Below are positions 24,460 through 32,081 of a DNA stretch of 64,000 nucleotides, one piece after another (within the stretch, counting starts at the first letter, position 1; each line of letters begins with the position of its first letter). The DNA lies in assembly GCA_039636865.1 (NCBI GenBank), contig CP144172.1:682001-746000 (forward strand), written 5' to 3'. The translations under genes and the position numbers were made by a program. The notes under the pieces were generated by a model. The model ran no database searches. It was not told the origin of the DNA and was given only the letters and a program-made list of their open reading frames with translations. This stretch comes from Dermatophilaceae bacterium Sec6.4. Lineage in GTDB: Bacteria; Actinomycetota; Actinomycetes; Actinomycetales; Dermatophilaceae.

Positions 24460-25497
24460 ATGTCCGCCTTTGAAGTGCCGACGGTCGATATCAGCGCGTA
24501 CGTCGAGCGCGGCAGTCCAGCGGACCAGCGCGCCTGCGCGGCAGCGATGGATGCCGCGTGCAGTGCGGTCGGGTTCGTCCAGATCGTCGGGCACGGCATA
24601 CCCGCTGACGCGATCAACGGGTTGAAGGCCGCGATGGACGGCTTCTTCGCCCAGGACCTGGACGTCAAGAAGGAGTACCGCACCCCGCCGCACATCAACC
24701 GCGGGTACGCACCGCCGAAGTCCGAATCGCTCTCCCTGTCCCTCGGCGTGGAGGCGGCGAATCGGATGAACGACTTCTTCGAGGCGTTCAACGTCGGTAG
24801 CCAGGCCAGCGACTTCCCCGCCCTGGGGCTACCGAAGGAGGACTACCCGGAGAATCTCTGGCCGAGCGTCGAGGACTTCCAGCCCCAGGTTCAGGCCTAT
24901 TTCGCCGAAGCGGGTCGGGTTGCGCGAGTGCTGACCGACGTGTTCGCGGACGCTCTCGAACTACCCCACGGCTTCTTCCAGGGTTACACCGACCACTCGA
25001 TCGACGTATTGCGGATGAACAACTACGCGCTTCCGGCGGGCACCGATGTGCAACTGGACGGCGACCTGACCGGGATGGGCGAGCACACCGACTACGGCAT
25101 CGTCACGGTGCTCTGGGCGGATCAGGTGCGTGGCCTGCAGGTGCTCGATCACGACGGGGTGTGGCACGACGTGTCGCCCGCCGATGACGCGCTGCTGATC
25201 AACCTCGGTGACCTGATGGCGCGGTGGACGGGTGACCGGTGGATGTCGACGCTGCACCGGGTGAAGCCGCCGCTGGTGGACGGCAGTATCGAGCGCAGAC
25301 GTTCCGCTGCCTACTTCCACGACGGCAACATCGACGCAACAGTGGCGGCGATGCCAACGGGAAAAGCCGGAGCGAGCGACTACCCGCCGATCACCGTCGG
25401 CGAGCACCTGCGCGCAAAATTGGCCGGCTCTCGAGCCGGCCGGTCGAACACTGCAGCGGGTAGCGAAGCCGAGCGGGTGCGAGCCGCCGCCCGCTGA
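24460..25497 (+). CDS. 2-oxoglutarate/Fe(II)-dependent dioxygenase (isopenicillin-N-synthase-like family)
   Basis: A 345-residue double-stranded beta-helix oxygenase. The N-terminal DIOX_N part contains VGFVQIVGHGIPAD. The iron ligands are His209 and Asp211 in GEHTDYG and His266 in STLHRV; the Arg-x-Ser co-substrate anchor is RRSAAYF. ATG 24460 follows GAGGAG. It is downstream of the carotenoid genes but not coupled to them, so a link to pigment modification is only possible. Other members hydroxylate or desaturate small metabolites and plant-type hormones. Confidence 0.88.
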   Translation: MSAFEVPTVDISAYVERGSPADQRACAAAMDAACSAVGFVQIVGHGIPADAINGLKAAMDGFFAQDLDVKKEYRTPPHINRGYAPPKSESLSLSLGVEAANRMNDFFEAFNVGSQASDFPALGLPKEDYPENLWPSVEDFQPQVQAYFAEAGRVARVLTDVFADALELPHGFFQGYTDHSIDVLRMNNYALPAGTDVQLDGDLTGMGEHTDYGIVTVLWADQVRGLQVLDHDGVWHDVSPADDALLINLGDLMARWTGDRWMSTLHRVKPPLVDGSIERRRSAAYFHDGNIDATVAAMPTGKAGASDYPPITVGEHLRAKLAGSRAGRSNTAAGSEAERVRAAAR

Positions 25498-25512
25498 CCG
25501 CAACAACCTCCC

Positions 25513-25582
25513 CGAGTGGCATACCAAACCTTTGAGCGGCATACCTACAACTGGTGCACTCGATGGATAGGTATGCCACTCG
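25513..25582. repeat. 70-bp palindromic repeat, family B copy 1
   Basis: Perfect 13-bp arms CGAGTGGCATACC (25513-25525) and GGTATGCCACTCG (25570-25582) enclose a second direct copy of the left arm, GAGCGGCATACC, starting at 25534, and the block CTGGTGCACTCGA. The same 70-bp layout recurs at 29123-29192. The last codons of the exporter gene on the minus strand lie inside this copy. The inner direct copy allows two competing hairpins. Confidence 0.85.
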
Positions 25583-27137
25583 GCGGGCGGGCGGGCAACC
25601 ACGCGAGGGCCGCGATCGCGGCCGCACCGGTGACTGCGGCAGCAACCAGTGACCCGGCGGACAGCCCGTCGATGAAAGCGTGCCGAATGGCGCTCAGAGC
25701 CGGTCCCTGGATGGCCGCGGGCAGCTGCCCGACGGTATCCAAGCCCGCGACGAGGGATCCGCGTGCGGTGCGTATCGCCGCGGCCGGGGCACCGAGCGTG
25801 GTCAGTGACGTGGCGACGTGCGCGGCGTACATCGAGCTCAGGACCGACCCGATGACGGCGACGCCGAGCGTGCCGCCCAGCTCACGGGTGGTGTCGTTGA
25901 CCGCAGATCCGGCGCCTGCCTTCGAGCGAGGGAGCGCGCCCATGATGGCTTCGGAGGCCGGGCCGGTCGTGAGGGCCAGCCCAGCTGCCATCAGCACCAT
26001 CGAGCACACCACGCGACCCCAGTAGGACGACCCGAGGGTGACAGAGGCGGCGAGCGCGAAGCCGCCGCTCATCAACGCCAGGCCGGCCGTGACGACGAGC
26101 TTCGTGCCGACCCGCTTCATCAGCAGGATCGCGACGGGTGACAGCGAGCCGGTGACCAGAGCGAACGGCAACGTGGCCACCCCGGTGCGTAGCGGGCTGA
26201 AGCCGAGGATGACCTGGAAGTACAGAGTGATCAGGAAGATGAAGCCGAAGAGGCCGAAGAACGACAGCGAGATAGCGGCGCTGGCCATGGCGAACCGGGA
26301 GTTGGTGAAAAGCCGCATATCCAGCAGCGGCTCGGCGCAGCGGATCTCCCACGCAACGAACGCGGTGAGTACGAGGAGCGCGGCGGCGAAGCCTCCGAGG
26401 ATCAGCGGCGATGTCCAACCTTGGGTCGGTGCCTCGATGATCGTGGTCACCAGCGCGGTGATACCGACGATTGAAAGGGCTGCGCCCCATGCGTCGAATG
26501 CGCCTGCTGCGTGGTCGCGTGACTCCGGGAGCAGTGCGCGGCCGAGGCCGAGCGCGACGAGCACCAACGGCACGTTGAGCCAGAACACCGAGGACCATCC
26601 GAAGTGGGTCAGCAGGAGACCGCCCGAGATCGGTCCGACCGCAACGGCCAGTCCGGAAACGCCGGCCCAGATGCCGATCGCGGTGGCCCGCTCGTGGGCG
26701 TCGGTGAAGACGTTGCTCAGCAGCGCCAGGGTCGAGGGGTAGATCAATGCGGCCCCGACGCCCATGGCAGCCCGGGCGACGACCAGCTGCCCGGTGGTCT
26801 GCGCCAGCGCTGCGCCGATTGAAGTGAGCGCGAAGAGGGCTAGTCCGACCTGCAGCATCCGCCGCCGTCCCAGCCGGTCGCCGAGGTTTCCACCGACCAG
26901 GAGCAGTCCGGCGAAGACCAGGGTGTAGGCATCCACCACCCATTGCAGGGAACTGGTGGAGGCACTGAGTTGCCGACTGATGCTCGGCAGGGCGACGTTG
27001 ACGATCGTGTTGTCGACGACGACCAGCAGCACGCTCAGGCAGAGGACAGCGAGGACGCTCCACCGCCGGTCGTGGATTCTCGCGGTGTCGGTGTCGGTGT
27101 CGGTGTCGGTGCGGGCGCCGGCGGGTTCGGGGTGCAT
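25545..27137 (-). CDS. MFS transporter, DHA2 (14-segment) drug exporter
   Basis: A 530-residue exporter of the EmrB/QacA type with fourteen hydrophobic segments. Motif C-like and motif A-like regions are visible: VVVDNTIVNVALPSIS in segment 1 and GGNLGDRLGRRR in loop 2-3. WVVDAYTLVFAGLLL is the usual DHA2 block. Its N-terminus has a (Thr-Asp)4 run from a hexanucleotide repeat. The C-terminal SGIPIHRVHQL is encoded by intergenic repeat B1, so the tail is recently acquired sequence. It diverges from a tetR gene with a palindromic operator between. Confidence 0.92.
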   Translation of the reverse strand: MHPEPAGARTDTDTDTDTARIHDRRWSVLAVLCLSVLLVVVDNTIVNVALPSISRQLSASTSSLQWVVDAYTLVFAGLLLVGGNLGDRLGRRRMLQVGLALFALTSIGAALAQTTGQLVVARAAMGVGAALIYPSTLALLSNVFTDAHERATAIGIWAGVSGLAVAVGPISGGLLLTHFGWSSVFWLNVPLVLVALGLGRALLPESRDHAAGAFDAWGAALSIVGITALVTTIIEAPTQGWTSPLILGGFAAALLVLTAFVAWEIRCAEPLLDMRLFTNSRFAMASAAISLSFFGLFGFIFLITLYFQVILGFSPLRTGVATLPFALVTGSLSPVAILLMKRVGTKLVVTAGLALMSGGFALAASVTLGSSYWGRVVCSMVLMAAGLALTTGPASEAIMGALPRSKAGAGSAVNDTTRELGGTLGVAVIGSVLSSMYAAHVATSLTTLGAPAAAIRTARGSLVAGLDTVGQLPAAIQGPALSAIRHAFIDGLSAGSLVAAAVTGAAAIAALAWLPARPPSGIPIHRVHQL

Positions 27138-27170
27138 CCGGATCTCCTGTAGAACGTCGTGCTATTTCAT

Positions 27171-27191
27171 TTGTGGGACACCGTTCTACAA
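27171..27191. promoter_or_regulatory. Putative TetR operator between exporter and tetR
   Basis: An imperfect 21-bp palindrome of the form TTGTrGrAC-n5-GTyCyACAA lies in the divergent intergenic region. A further exact match to its right half-site, in inverted orientation (TGTAGAACG at 27148-27156 against CGTTCTACA at 27182-27190), lies next to the exporter start. Spacing and symmetry fit repression of both genes by the neighbouring TetR protein. Confidence 0.6.
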
Positions 27192-27242
27192 GATGGGAAA
27201 GAAGTCAATCGGCGGACGTCGAGTGCATGGGAGGGTATGGCG

Positions 27243-27869
27243 ATGACCTCGACGCGTGGCACCGATCCTGTGCCGAGATCCAGAGTCCGCACCCCCAGCG
27301 CCGAGCTGGAGACGCTGCTGATCGATGCTGCCGAAACGGTGCTGCAGCGCGATGGCGCGGCCGCCGTCACGGTGCGCGCTGTCGCGACCGAGGCCAATGT
27401 CGCGCCGATGGGGATCTACAACCGGCTCGGCGGGAAGGACGGCCTCGTCGACGCGTTGCTGATCCGCGGCTTCGACAAATTACGAGCTGCGGTGCAGGGT
27501 CGAGACGAGGGTGATGCGCTGGAGAATCTGCGTGCGTCCGGCGTGCGGTACCGCCGGTTCGCGTTGGAGAACCCCCAGTACTACGGGGTGATGTTCGGCG
27601 GCACGATCCCGCGGGCATCTTCCTCGGACGCGGTCCACGAGCATGCCGCAGCCGCTTTCGAGGCGTTGGTCGCGAATGTCGCGGCTGCGATCGCGGCGGC
27701 GAAGCCACTCGACACCGATCCGTTGGAGATGGCACAGCAGATCTGGAGCAGTGTGCACGGCGCTGTGTCGCTCGAGCTCGCTGGGCTCGTACTGACGGCC
27801 GACCCCGCAACGACCTATAGCGCCCTGCTCGACGTGCTGATGCGTGGGCTGCGACCGGGCGTTGGGTAG
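27243..27869 (+). CDS. TetR family transcriptional regulator
   Basis: A 208-residue repressor. The helix-turn-helix is AAVTVRAVATEANVAPMGIYNRLGGKDG, quoted here only by its ends AAVTVRAVA and IYNRLGGKDG. The C-terminal part fits the TetR_C_33-like ligand domain (ENPQYYGVMFGG, IWSSVHGAVSLELAG). ATG 27243 is preferred for ribosome-site spacing to GGGAGGG; ATG 27237 is possible. Divergent from the DHA2 exporter, which it most likely controls. Confidence 0.9.
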   Translation: MTSTRGTDPVPRSRVRTPSAELETLLIDAAETVLQRDGAAAVTVRAVATEANVAPMGIYNRLGGKDGLVDALLIRGFDKLRAAVQGRDEGDALENLRASGVRYRRFALENPQYYGVMFGGTIPRASSSDAVHEHAAAAFEALVANVAAAIAAAKPLDTDPLEMAQQIWSSVHGAVSLELAGLVLTADPATTYSALLDVLMRGLRPGVG

Positions 27870-27888
27870 CACCCACCCGCTCTCGTTG

Positions 27889-27918
27889 GTCGATTATTCG
27901 GGCTGACAGCCCTTCGAC
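27889..27918 (+). terminator. Hairpin after tetR
   Basis: GGGCT-GAC-AGCCC (27900-27912) forms a tight stem, with outer arms GTCGA (27889-27893) and TCGAC (27914-27918). It starts 20 bases after the tetR stop. No U-tract follows, as is usual in GC-rich actinobacteria. Beyond it, up to 28130, I see no convincing gene. Confidence 0.5.
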
Positions 27919-28132
27919 GGGTGGCTGGCGTTACCACCGCCGGGCAGCGTCCGGTCCAACCCCCAGACGTCGCTGCCCTACGTCGCCGTGCGAGTCGCGA
28001 TCACCTGTGGCGCGAGGGATACCACTTCCGCACCCGGTGAATCGGCAGCGACGGTGACCGGCCGGACGGCGTGCGGGATCCGCCGCGCCAGCAGCGTCAG
28101 CGGAGAGCGGGAAGAGGCCGAGGATGGGGTGA

Positions 28133-28146
28133 GCCCGCCTTCGGGC
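28133..28146 (-). terminator. Small hairpin after the DksA-like gene
   Basis: GCCCG-CCTT-CGGGC, a 5-bp GC stem with a 4-base loop, lies 15 bases beyond the stop of the minus-strand DksA-like gene. A short open frame on the minus strand from here to about 27975 (ending in VIATRTAT) has no normal start codon and may be only chance. Confidence 0.4.
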
Positions 28147-28160
28147 AATTGGAATTCTGG

Positions 28161-28481
28161 TCAGCTGTGTCTGATGCATTTCACGGCCCATGGTCGGGCT
28201 TCGAGTCGACCGACGGGGATCGGCTCGCCGCACACCTCGCAGCGGCCGTAGGTACCGTCGATGACGCGCTCGCGGGCTCGGCGTACGTCGCGCAGCATCG
28301 CGAGTAGTTGTTCCTGGGTCGACACCGCCGTCAACCGATCGACCGCCATGGAGGTGCCCTCACCGATGCGCTTACCGAACGAGATGGTGCCGACCTCGCC
28401 GATCGGTTTGGTGACTTCCGCAAGATCCGCCTCGAGTTCGGCTTCCTTCTGTGCCAGCAGATCGTCGATGTCGGTACCCAT
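28161..28481 (-). CDS. DksA/TraR family zinc-finger protein
   Basis: A 106-residue protein with an N-terminal coiled-coil (IDDLLAQKEAELEADLAEVT) and a C-terminal finger CEVCGEPIPVGRLEARPWAV ending CIRH. The ligands would be Cys81, Cys84, Cys102 and His105, so the fourth Cys of the usual C4 finger is replaced by His. VIDGTYGRCEVCGEPIP is the strong family match. DksA-like proteins bind in the RNA polymerase secondary channel. ATG 28481 is the only good start. Single-gene unit. Confidence 0.87.
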   Translation of the reverse strand: MGTDIDDLLAQKEAELEADLAEVTKPIGEVGTISFGKRIGEGTSMAVDRLTAVSTQEQLLAMLRDVRRARERVIDGTYGRCEVCGEPIPVGRLEARPWAVKCIRHS

Positions 28482-28529
28482 CCCGCCAGGCTAGGCGCCC
28501 AGCTCTCGACGTGTCCCTAATCTGGGCGC

Positions 28530-29111
28530 GTGAGTAGTTACGAGATCACCGGCGCCCGGCTGACTGTCCCCTTTCAGACGGGTGGGCGTGATGGACACAC
28601 TGGGCGCGTCGAGGTCGTCATACGCCCGAACGACGACCCGGTGAGATCCGGCCACACCTCGGTCATCCCCGAGGTCGAACCGGCTGCACTGCAGGGTTTT
28701 CCGGTTGTGACAGCACATGTGCTGCTGGACGTCGTCGGCCCGGCCGGAGTGTTCGGATGGGTTCAGCTGGTCACTCAGCGACTGGACCGTGGGCGGATTC
28801 ACCGGGCGATCGATGCCGTTGAGTGGATGGCGCCGATGTGTGCGTTCGGCTATCTCCCGACATTCATGGACGCGCCCGCGACGCCTGGTGACGTCGATAC
28901 CGTCTGGAGCGCTGACACGTTCCTGGTGCGCCTGCCCGACGTGAGTCGCACCCGACACCTGCAGCCGCTGTGCGGATTTCAGTGGGGTTACCGGACGGTC
29001 GATGGCAGACCCGCAGGTCCACTACCGCTGCGTACGGCGGACGCCGCTGGGTGGCGCGACTTCCGAGTGGTGCTGGAGCGCGAATACCCCGACTGGCACT
29101 TCGACCTCTGA
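28530..29111 (+). CDS. Hypothetical protein
   Basis: A 193-residue soluble protein starting with GTG (MSSYEITGARLTVPFQTG). Codon use is normal for the window and the frame is clean, so it is probably a real gene. No signal peptide, membrane segment or known catalytic motif is visible. It is rich in beta-forming stretches (FPVVTAHVLLDVVGPAGVFG, TFLVRLPDV), suggesting a small beta-sandwich. Divergent from the DksA-like gene; downstream lies repeat B2. Confidence 0.65.
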   Translation: MSSYEITGARLTVPFQTGGRDGHTGRVEVVIRPNDDPVRSGHTSVIPEVEPAALQGFPVVTAHVLLDVVGPAGVFGWVQLVTQRLDRGRIHRAIDAVEWMAPMCAFGYLPTFMDAPATPGDVDTVWSADTFLVRLPDVSRTRHLQPLCGFQWGYRTVDGRPAGPLPLRTADAAGWRDFRVVLEREYPDWHFDL

Positions 29112-29122
29112 TTCCCACCCGC

Positions 29123-29192
29123 CGAGTGGCGTAGCAACACTTCGAGCGGCATGGCCCTACCTGGTGCACTCGAAACATATGTATGCCACTCG
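29123..29192. repeat. 70-bp palindromic repeat, family B copy 2
   Basis: Same layout and exact length as the copy at 25513-25582: left arm CGAGTGGC, inner direct copy GAGCGGCATGGC, shared block CTGGTGCACTCGA, right arm GTATGCCACTCG. The left arm has two changes (CGAGTGGCGTAGC), so this copy pairs less well. Like copy 1 it lies between convergent genes and is followed by a G-rich run. Confidence 0.85.
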
Positions 29193-29279
29193 GGGGCGGG
29201 GAGGGATTCGGAGTGCAGCGCACCTTTTCGCCAACCGGAGTCCGGTTGGCGGGCACGCTACACCCGCGAGGACCTGCGA

Positions 29280-30371
29280 TCAGGGTCTGCCCCAGTTCAA
29301 CGGAGCCCACTGGGTGAGTGCCCATGGGAAGTCGTTGACATCGAGTGAACCGTATTTCGAGAGGATATCTGTGGTCCACGGGTTCTGTCGGTAATTGTGA
29401 ATCGCATTCACCGGGTGCTCCACGTTGAAAGCGTGGCAGAACAAATTCTTGTCTCCCGCCATCCCGCCGTAATTCTGCGCGGCTTGAGCTAATAGAAGGG
29501 TGAAGGGCCGGAGCTTGAGACCCTTCAGATTCAGGCCCGGCGGAATGCGGAACCACTGGCCTTCCGCGGGAGTATTGGGGTTGGCGTCGGTGCCATCACC
29601 CTGTTTGGCGGGCCACGACGACCCCCGCAGCGCATTGCTGATGGTGAAATCGAGCGCATGGTTGATTCGGCCGTTGCGAGCCTCGCTGATGCCTACCTGC
29701 ATCAACGGGTTCAGCATGGACACGACGGCTGAGGAACCCTGCGTCAGCTGCATGGGGTAATTGGCCGACCGCAGGTTCGTGAAGCCGGGCGCGGCCTGGT
29801 AATACCCTCCGTACCCTGCGGTCCAGGTTCCATCGGAGCCGATCGCGCAGAGGAAATACTCCCGCATCAGGCCGGTGCCACGGTCGTAGACAGCCATTGA
29901 ACGATCGCCACCATCAGCTGGTTTCGCCCACGGCGGCAACGGAATCCGACCGTCGAGTTGAGGGCAGGGGCTACCCGACGGTAGTGCTCGGGTGACTCTC
30001 ATCGACACCGTCGGGCAGCCGCGAACGGTGGAATCGACGACATAGGTCGGGATGTTGTACGCCGTGGTGTTGAGCGACGTGACGACACCGAAGTGGTTGG
30101 TCGGCAGGCTCGGCATCCGAGCGGCGAGCGCGGCCGAGTTCGAGGCAAGCGGCATCGTTGCCACGCTCCGGGTGAACACCGTTCCGTCAGCGACGTACGG
30201 CGCCCAGAGATCTCCGGACCACATGCCGGGAGTCGCGTTGGGCTGACTCCGCCAGCGCCCGGGTGACCAGCCGGCGGCCAATGCGCTCGGCGCGGTCAAC
30301 GCGGTGAGTGTGCCCGCTCCCACCAGCCCCAGAGCGCCGCGTCGAGTCAGTTCATTTTTTCCTGTGTCCAT
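29280..30371 (-). CDS. Secreted protein of unknown function with Tat-like signal
   Basis: A 363-residue protein. MDTGKNELTRRGALGLVGAG with the following TLTALTAPSALAA is a twin-arginine-type signal peptide with an AxA cleavage site. The mature part is rich in Trp, Asn and Gly (GYGGYYQAAPGF, NYGGMAGDKNLFCHAFNVEH) and resembles no family I can name; a surface or cell-wall role is likely. ATG 30371 is chosen for the signal. Third-codon GC is lower than in neighbours and the upstream 280 bases are AT-rich, which suggests recent transfer. Confidence 0.75.
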   Translation of the reverse strand: MDTGKNELTRRGALGLVGAGTLTALTAPSALAAGWSPGRWRSQPNATPGMWSGDLWAPYVADGTVFTRSVATMPLASNSAALAARMPSLPTNHFGVVTSLNTTAYNIPTYVVDSTVRGCPTVSMRVTRALPSGSPCPQLDGRIPLPPWAKPADGGDRSMAVYDRGTGLMREYFLCAIGSDGTWTAGYGGYYQAAPGFTNLRSANYPMQLTQGSSAVVSMLNPLMQVGISEARNGRINHALDFTISNALRGSSWPAKQGDGTDANPNTPAEGQWFRIPPGLNLKGLKLRPFTLLLAQAAQNYGGMAGDKNLFCHAFNVEHPVNAIHNYRQNPWTTDILSKYGSLDVNDFPWALTQWAPLNWGRP

Positions 30372-30648
30372 GACTTGAATGTATGAAACGCGCGGTAAAA
30401 AAGGGTGCCCAAAGCCCATTTTTGGTCAGATGGGAAACCTTCTGGTGATCTACTTGGACTTCGCAAACCCCACAGAGGGGAAGGCCTGACTATTTCATGA
30501 GAAGAAATCGTCGACCACCATTCAGCTTAGTAGATCTTTAACTCATTTTTTTGGGAAATGCGAATTCTCGGGATATCACGTGTAGCGACCGTCGCCTGCT
30601 CCACGCGGTTCAGCAGTCGACGGCCGCAGGGGGTGGCACGATCAGTGG
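30372..30648. other. AT-rich intergenic region
   Basis: This 277-base stretch contains runs such as CATTTTTGG, CTATTTCATGAG and ACTCATTTTTTTGGG, which are rare in this GC-rich DNA. It holds the promoter side of the Tat-secreted protein gene and of the unknown gene at 30649. I find no RNA gene or open frame of note. The composition break suggests acquired DNA or a strong AT-rich promoter. Confidence 0.5.
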
Positions 30649-32052
30649 ATGCGCGATCCGTGGGGAGTCGATCAACCGCCTGAGACTACGGCCGTGCCGC
30701 CGTTGCCGCCCGGGCTTGCGGCGCACGCCGAAGTGGCGCGGATGGGCACACCGCTGCGGATCGATGACGATTACGTCGAGCCCGAGAATCTGCCCGAGGT
30801 GCAGGCGCTCATCGAGCAGGGTTGGAGCGCACTGTCGGACGCGCCGGTGAACTACCTCGTGCCGGCGGCATGGTCGGCGCGGCACCGTTGCTGGGTGCGC
30901 GACCGCACGCCGACCGCTCACCACCAGGGCAGCAGCACCAGCGACTACTACGGCTGGATCACGCCGATCGACAGTTTCGAACCTGCGCCGTGGTCACTCA
31001 GCCAGGAGATTGCTGCAGACGCCGAAAAGGCCGGCCTCCCCGAGCCGCCGCCCGACCGGCGCTGGCTGGTGCGGTCACCGTGGCCGGGCATCGAGGTGGA
31101 CGACGTGCTGTGGCTGATGACCCGGCGTGGGGAGGCGCCGCTGATGACGGGTGAACCATTCGACGGCCCGTTGGACTTCCTCACACCGTTGCGCGAGTTG
31201 CTCGCTATGTCCCAGGACGAGATTGCACAAGCGATTCGCGCGGAGCTGGACCTCGACCCGCTCCGTTTCGTCGGGTTGCACAAAGTGGGTCGCGAGCTGG
31301 CTGAGCACGAGGTCGACCCTGACGAGTTCGAACAGTGGCGGGTAGCGCTCGGCCTTTCCGCCAAAGCCCTGCTGGCCTGGATGGGCAGTGCCCAACTGGT
31401 CGATGCTGGCATTGTCGGGTTCGTTCGGTCCTGGCGTGGGGCCGGCCTGCCGGGGGACCCGCCGCGCGATGCCGAACGTTTTGTCGGACGCGATCTGGGT
31501 GAGGTGCGCGGCTATCTTGACGCGGGTTTCACGCTCTACGACGCGGATCGGTTGGAGCCGGTGGGGCTGGCTCGGGCGGTGGCGTGGCGCGACGCCGATT
31601 TCAGCGAGAGCGACACGTATGAGTTGTTACGCGCGGACCCCGACCTGCACATCGAAGAGGCTCGGGCGTTCGACCGCGATGAGCTGCGCGAGTACCGACG
31701 AGATTGGATCTACTGGGGATTCAGCGCGGACGAGGCCCTCACATGGTCGGCGACCGGGCTCAGCGCGGGAGGTGCACGGCCCTGGCGAGCGGGCGGGCAC
31801 GCCCCGCAGGAGGTACCACCGCAGAATCCGGACGAAATCCTGGTCTCGGTGCCTCCGGGCCTGCAACCGAACGGTGCGTCGTTCGGGTGGTTCGCCTATG
31901 CGCCAAGGGAGGGTCGACAAGGTTCGATGGTGGCTGCCGGTTATGACGTCTGGATGAACGAGTGGGAGAGCGTGCAGGATCCGCCCGGTACGCGCGGCCG
32001 CGGCCCGAGGCGCCGTCGCGGCGACCCGCACCCGTGGATCCAGACCGACTGA
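30649..32052 (+). CDS. Hypothetical protein, 467 residues
   Basis: A long soluble protein with normal codon use, starting MRDPWGVDQPPETTAVPPLP. The middle part is helical and repetitive in style (ERFVGRDLGEVRGYLDAGFT, FDRDELREYRRDWIYWGFSA), as if made of short repeats of about 35 residues with Trp/Tyr and Asp-Glu-Ala patches. A C-terminal Arg-rich tail (GRGPRRRRGDPHPW) follows. No signal peptide or membrane segment. I do not recognise the family; DNA or protein binding is possible but unproven. Confidence 0.7.
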   Translation: MRDPWGVDQPPETTAVPPLPPGLAAHAEVARMGTPLRIDDDYVEPENLPEVQALIEQGWSALSDAPVNYLVPAAWSARHRCWVRDRTPTAHHQGSSTSDYYGWITPIDSFEPAPWSLSQEIAADAEKAGLPEPPPDRRWLVRSPWPGIEVDDVLWLMTRRGEAPLMTGEPFDGPLDFLTPLRELLAMSQDEIAQAIRAELDLDPLRFVGLHKVGRELAEHEVDPDEFEQWRVALGLSAKALLAWMGSAQLVDAGIVGFVRSWRGAGLPGDPPRDAERFVGRDLGEVRGYLDAGFTLYDADRLEPVGLARAVAWRDADFSESDTYELLRADPDLHIEEARAFDRDELREYRRDWIYWGFSADEALTWSATGLSAGGARPWRAGGHAPQEVPPQNPDEILVSVPPGLQPNGASFGWFAYAPREGRQGSMVAAGYDVWMNEWESVQDPPGTRGRGPRRRRGDPHPWIQTD

Positions 32053-32081
32053 AACCCTCCCGGCGTAGCGTGGCGTCCGTG

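Noticed and set aside
27082..27113. Hexanucleotide GGTGTC run at the exporter start as a regulatory element
   Set aside because: It lies inside the coding frame and simply encodes a Thr-Asp repeat.
27970..28150. Remnant minus-strand gene ending in VIATRTAT
   Set aside because: The frame is open but lacks a normal start, has only moderate third-position GC bias and no recognisable domain.
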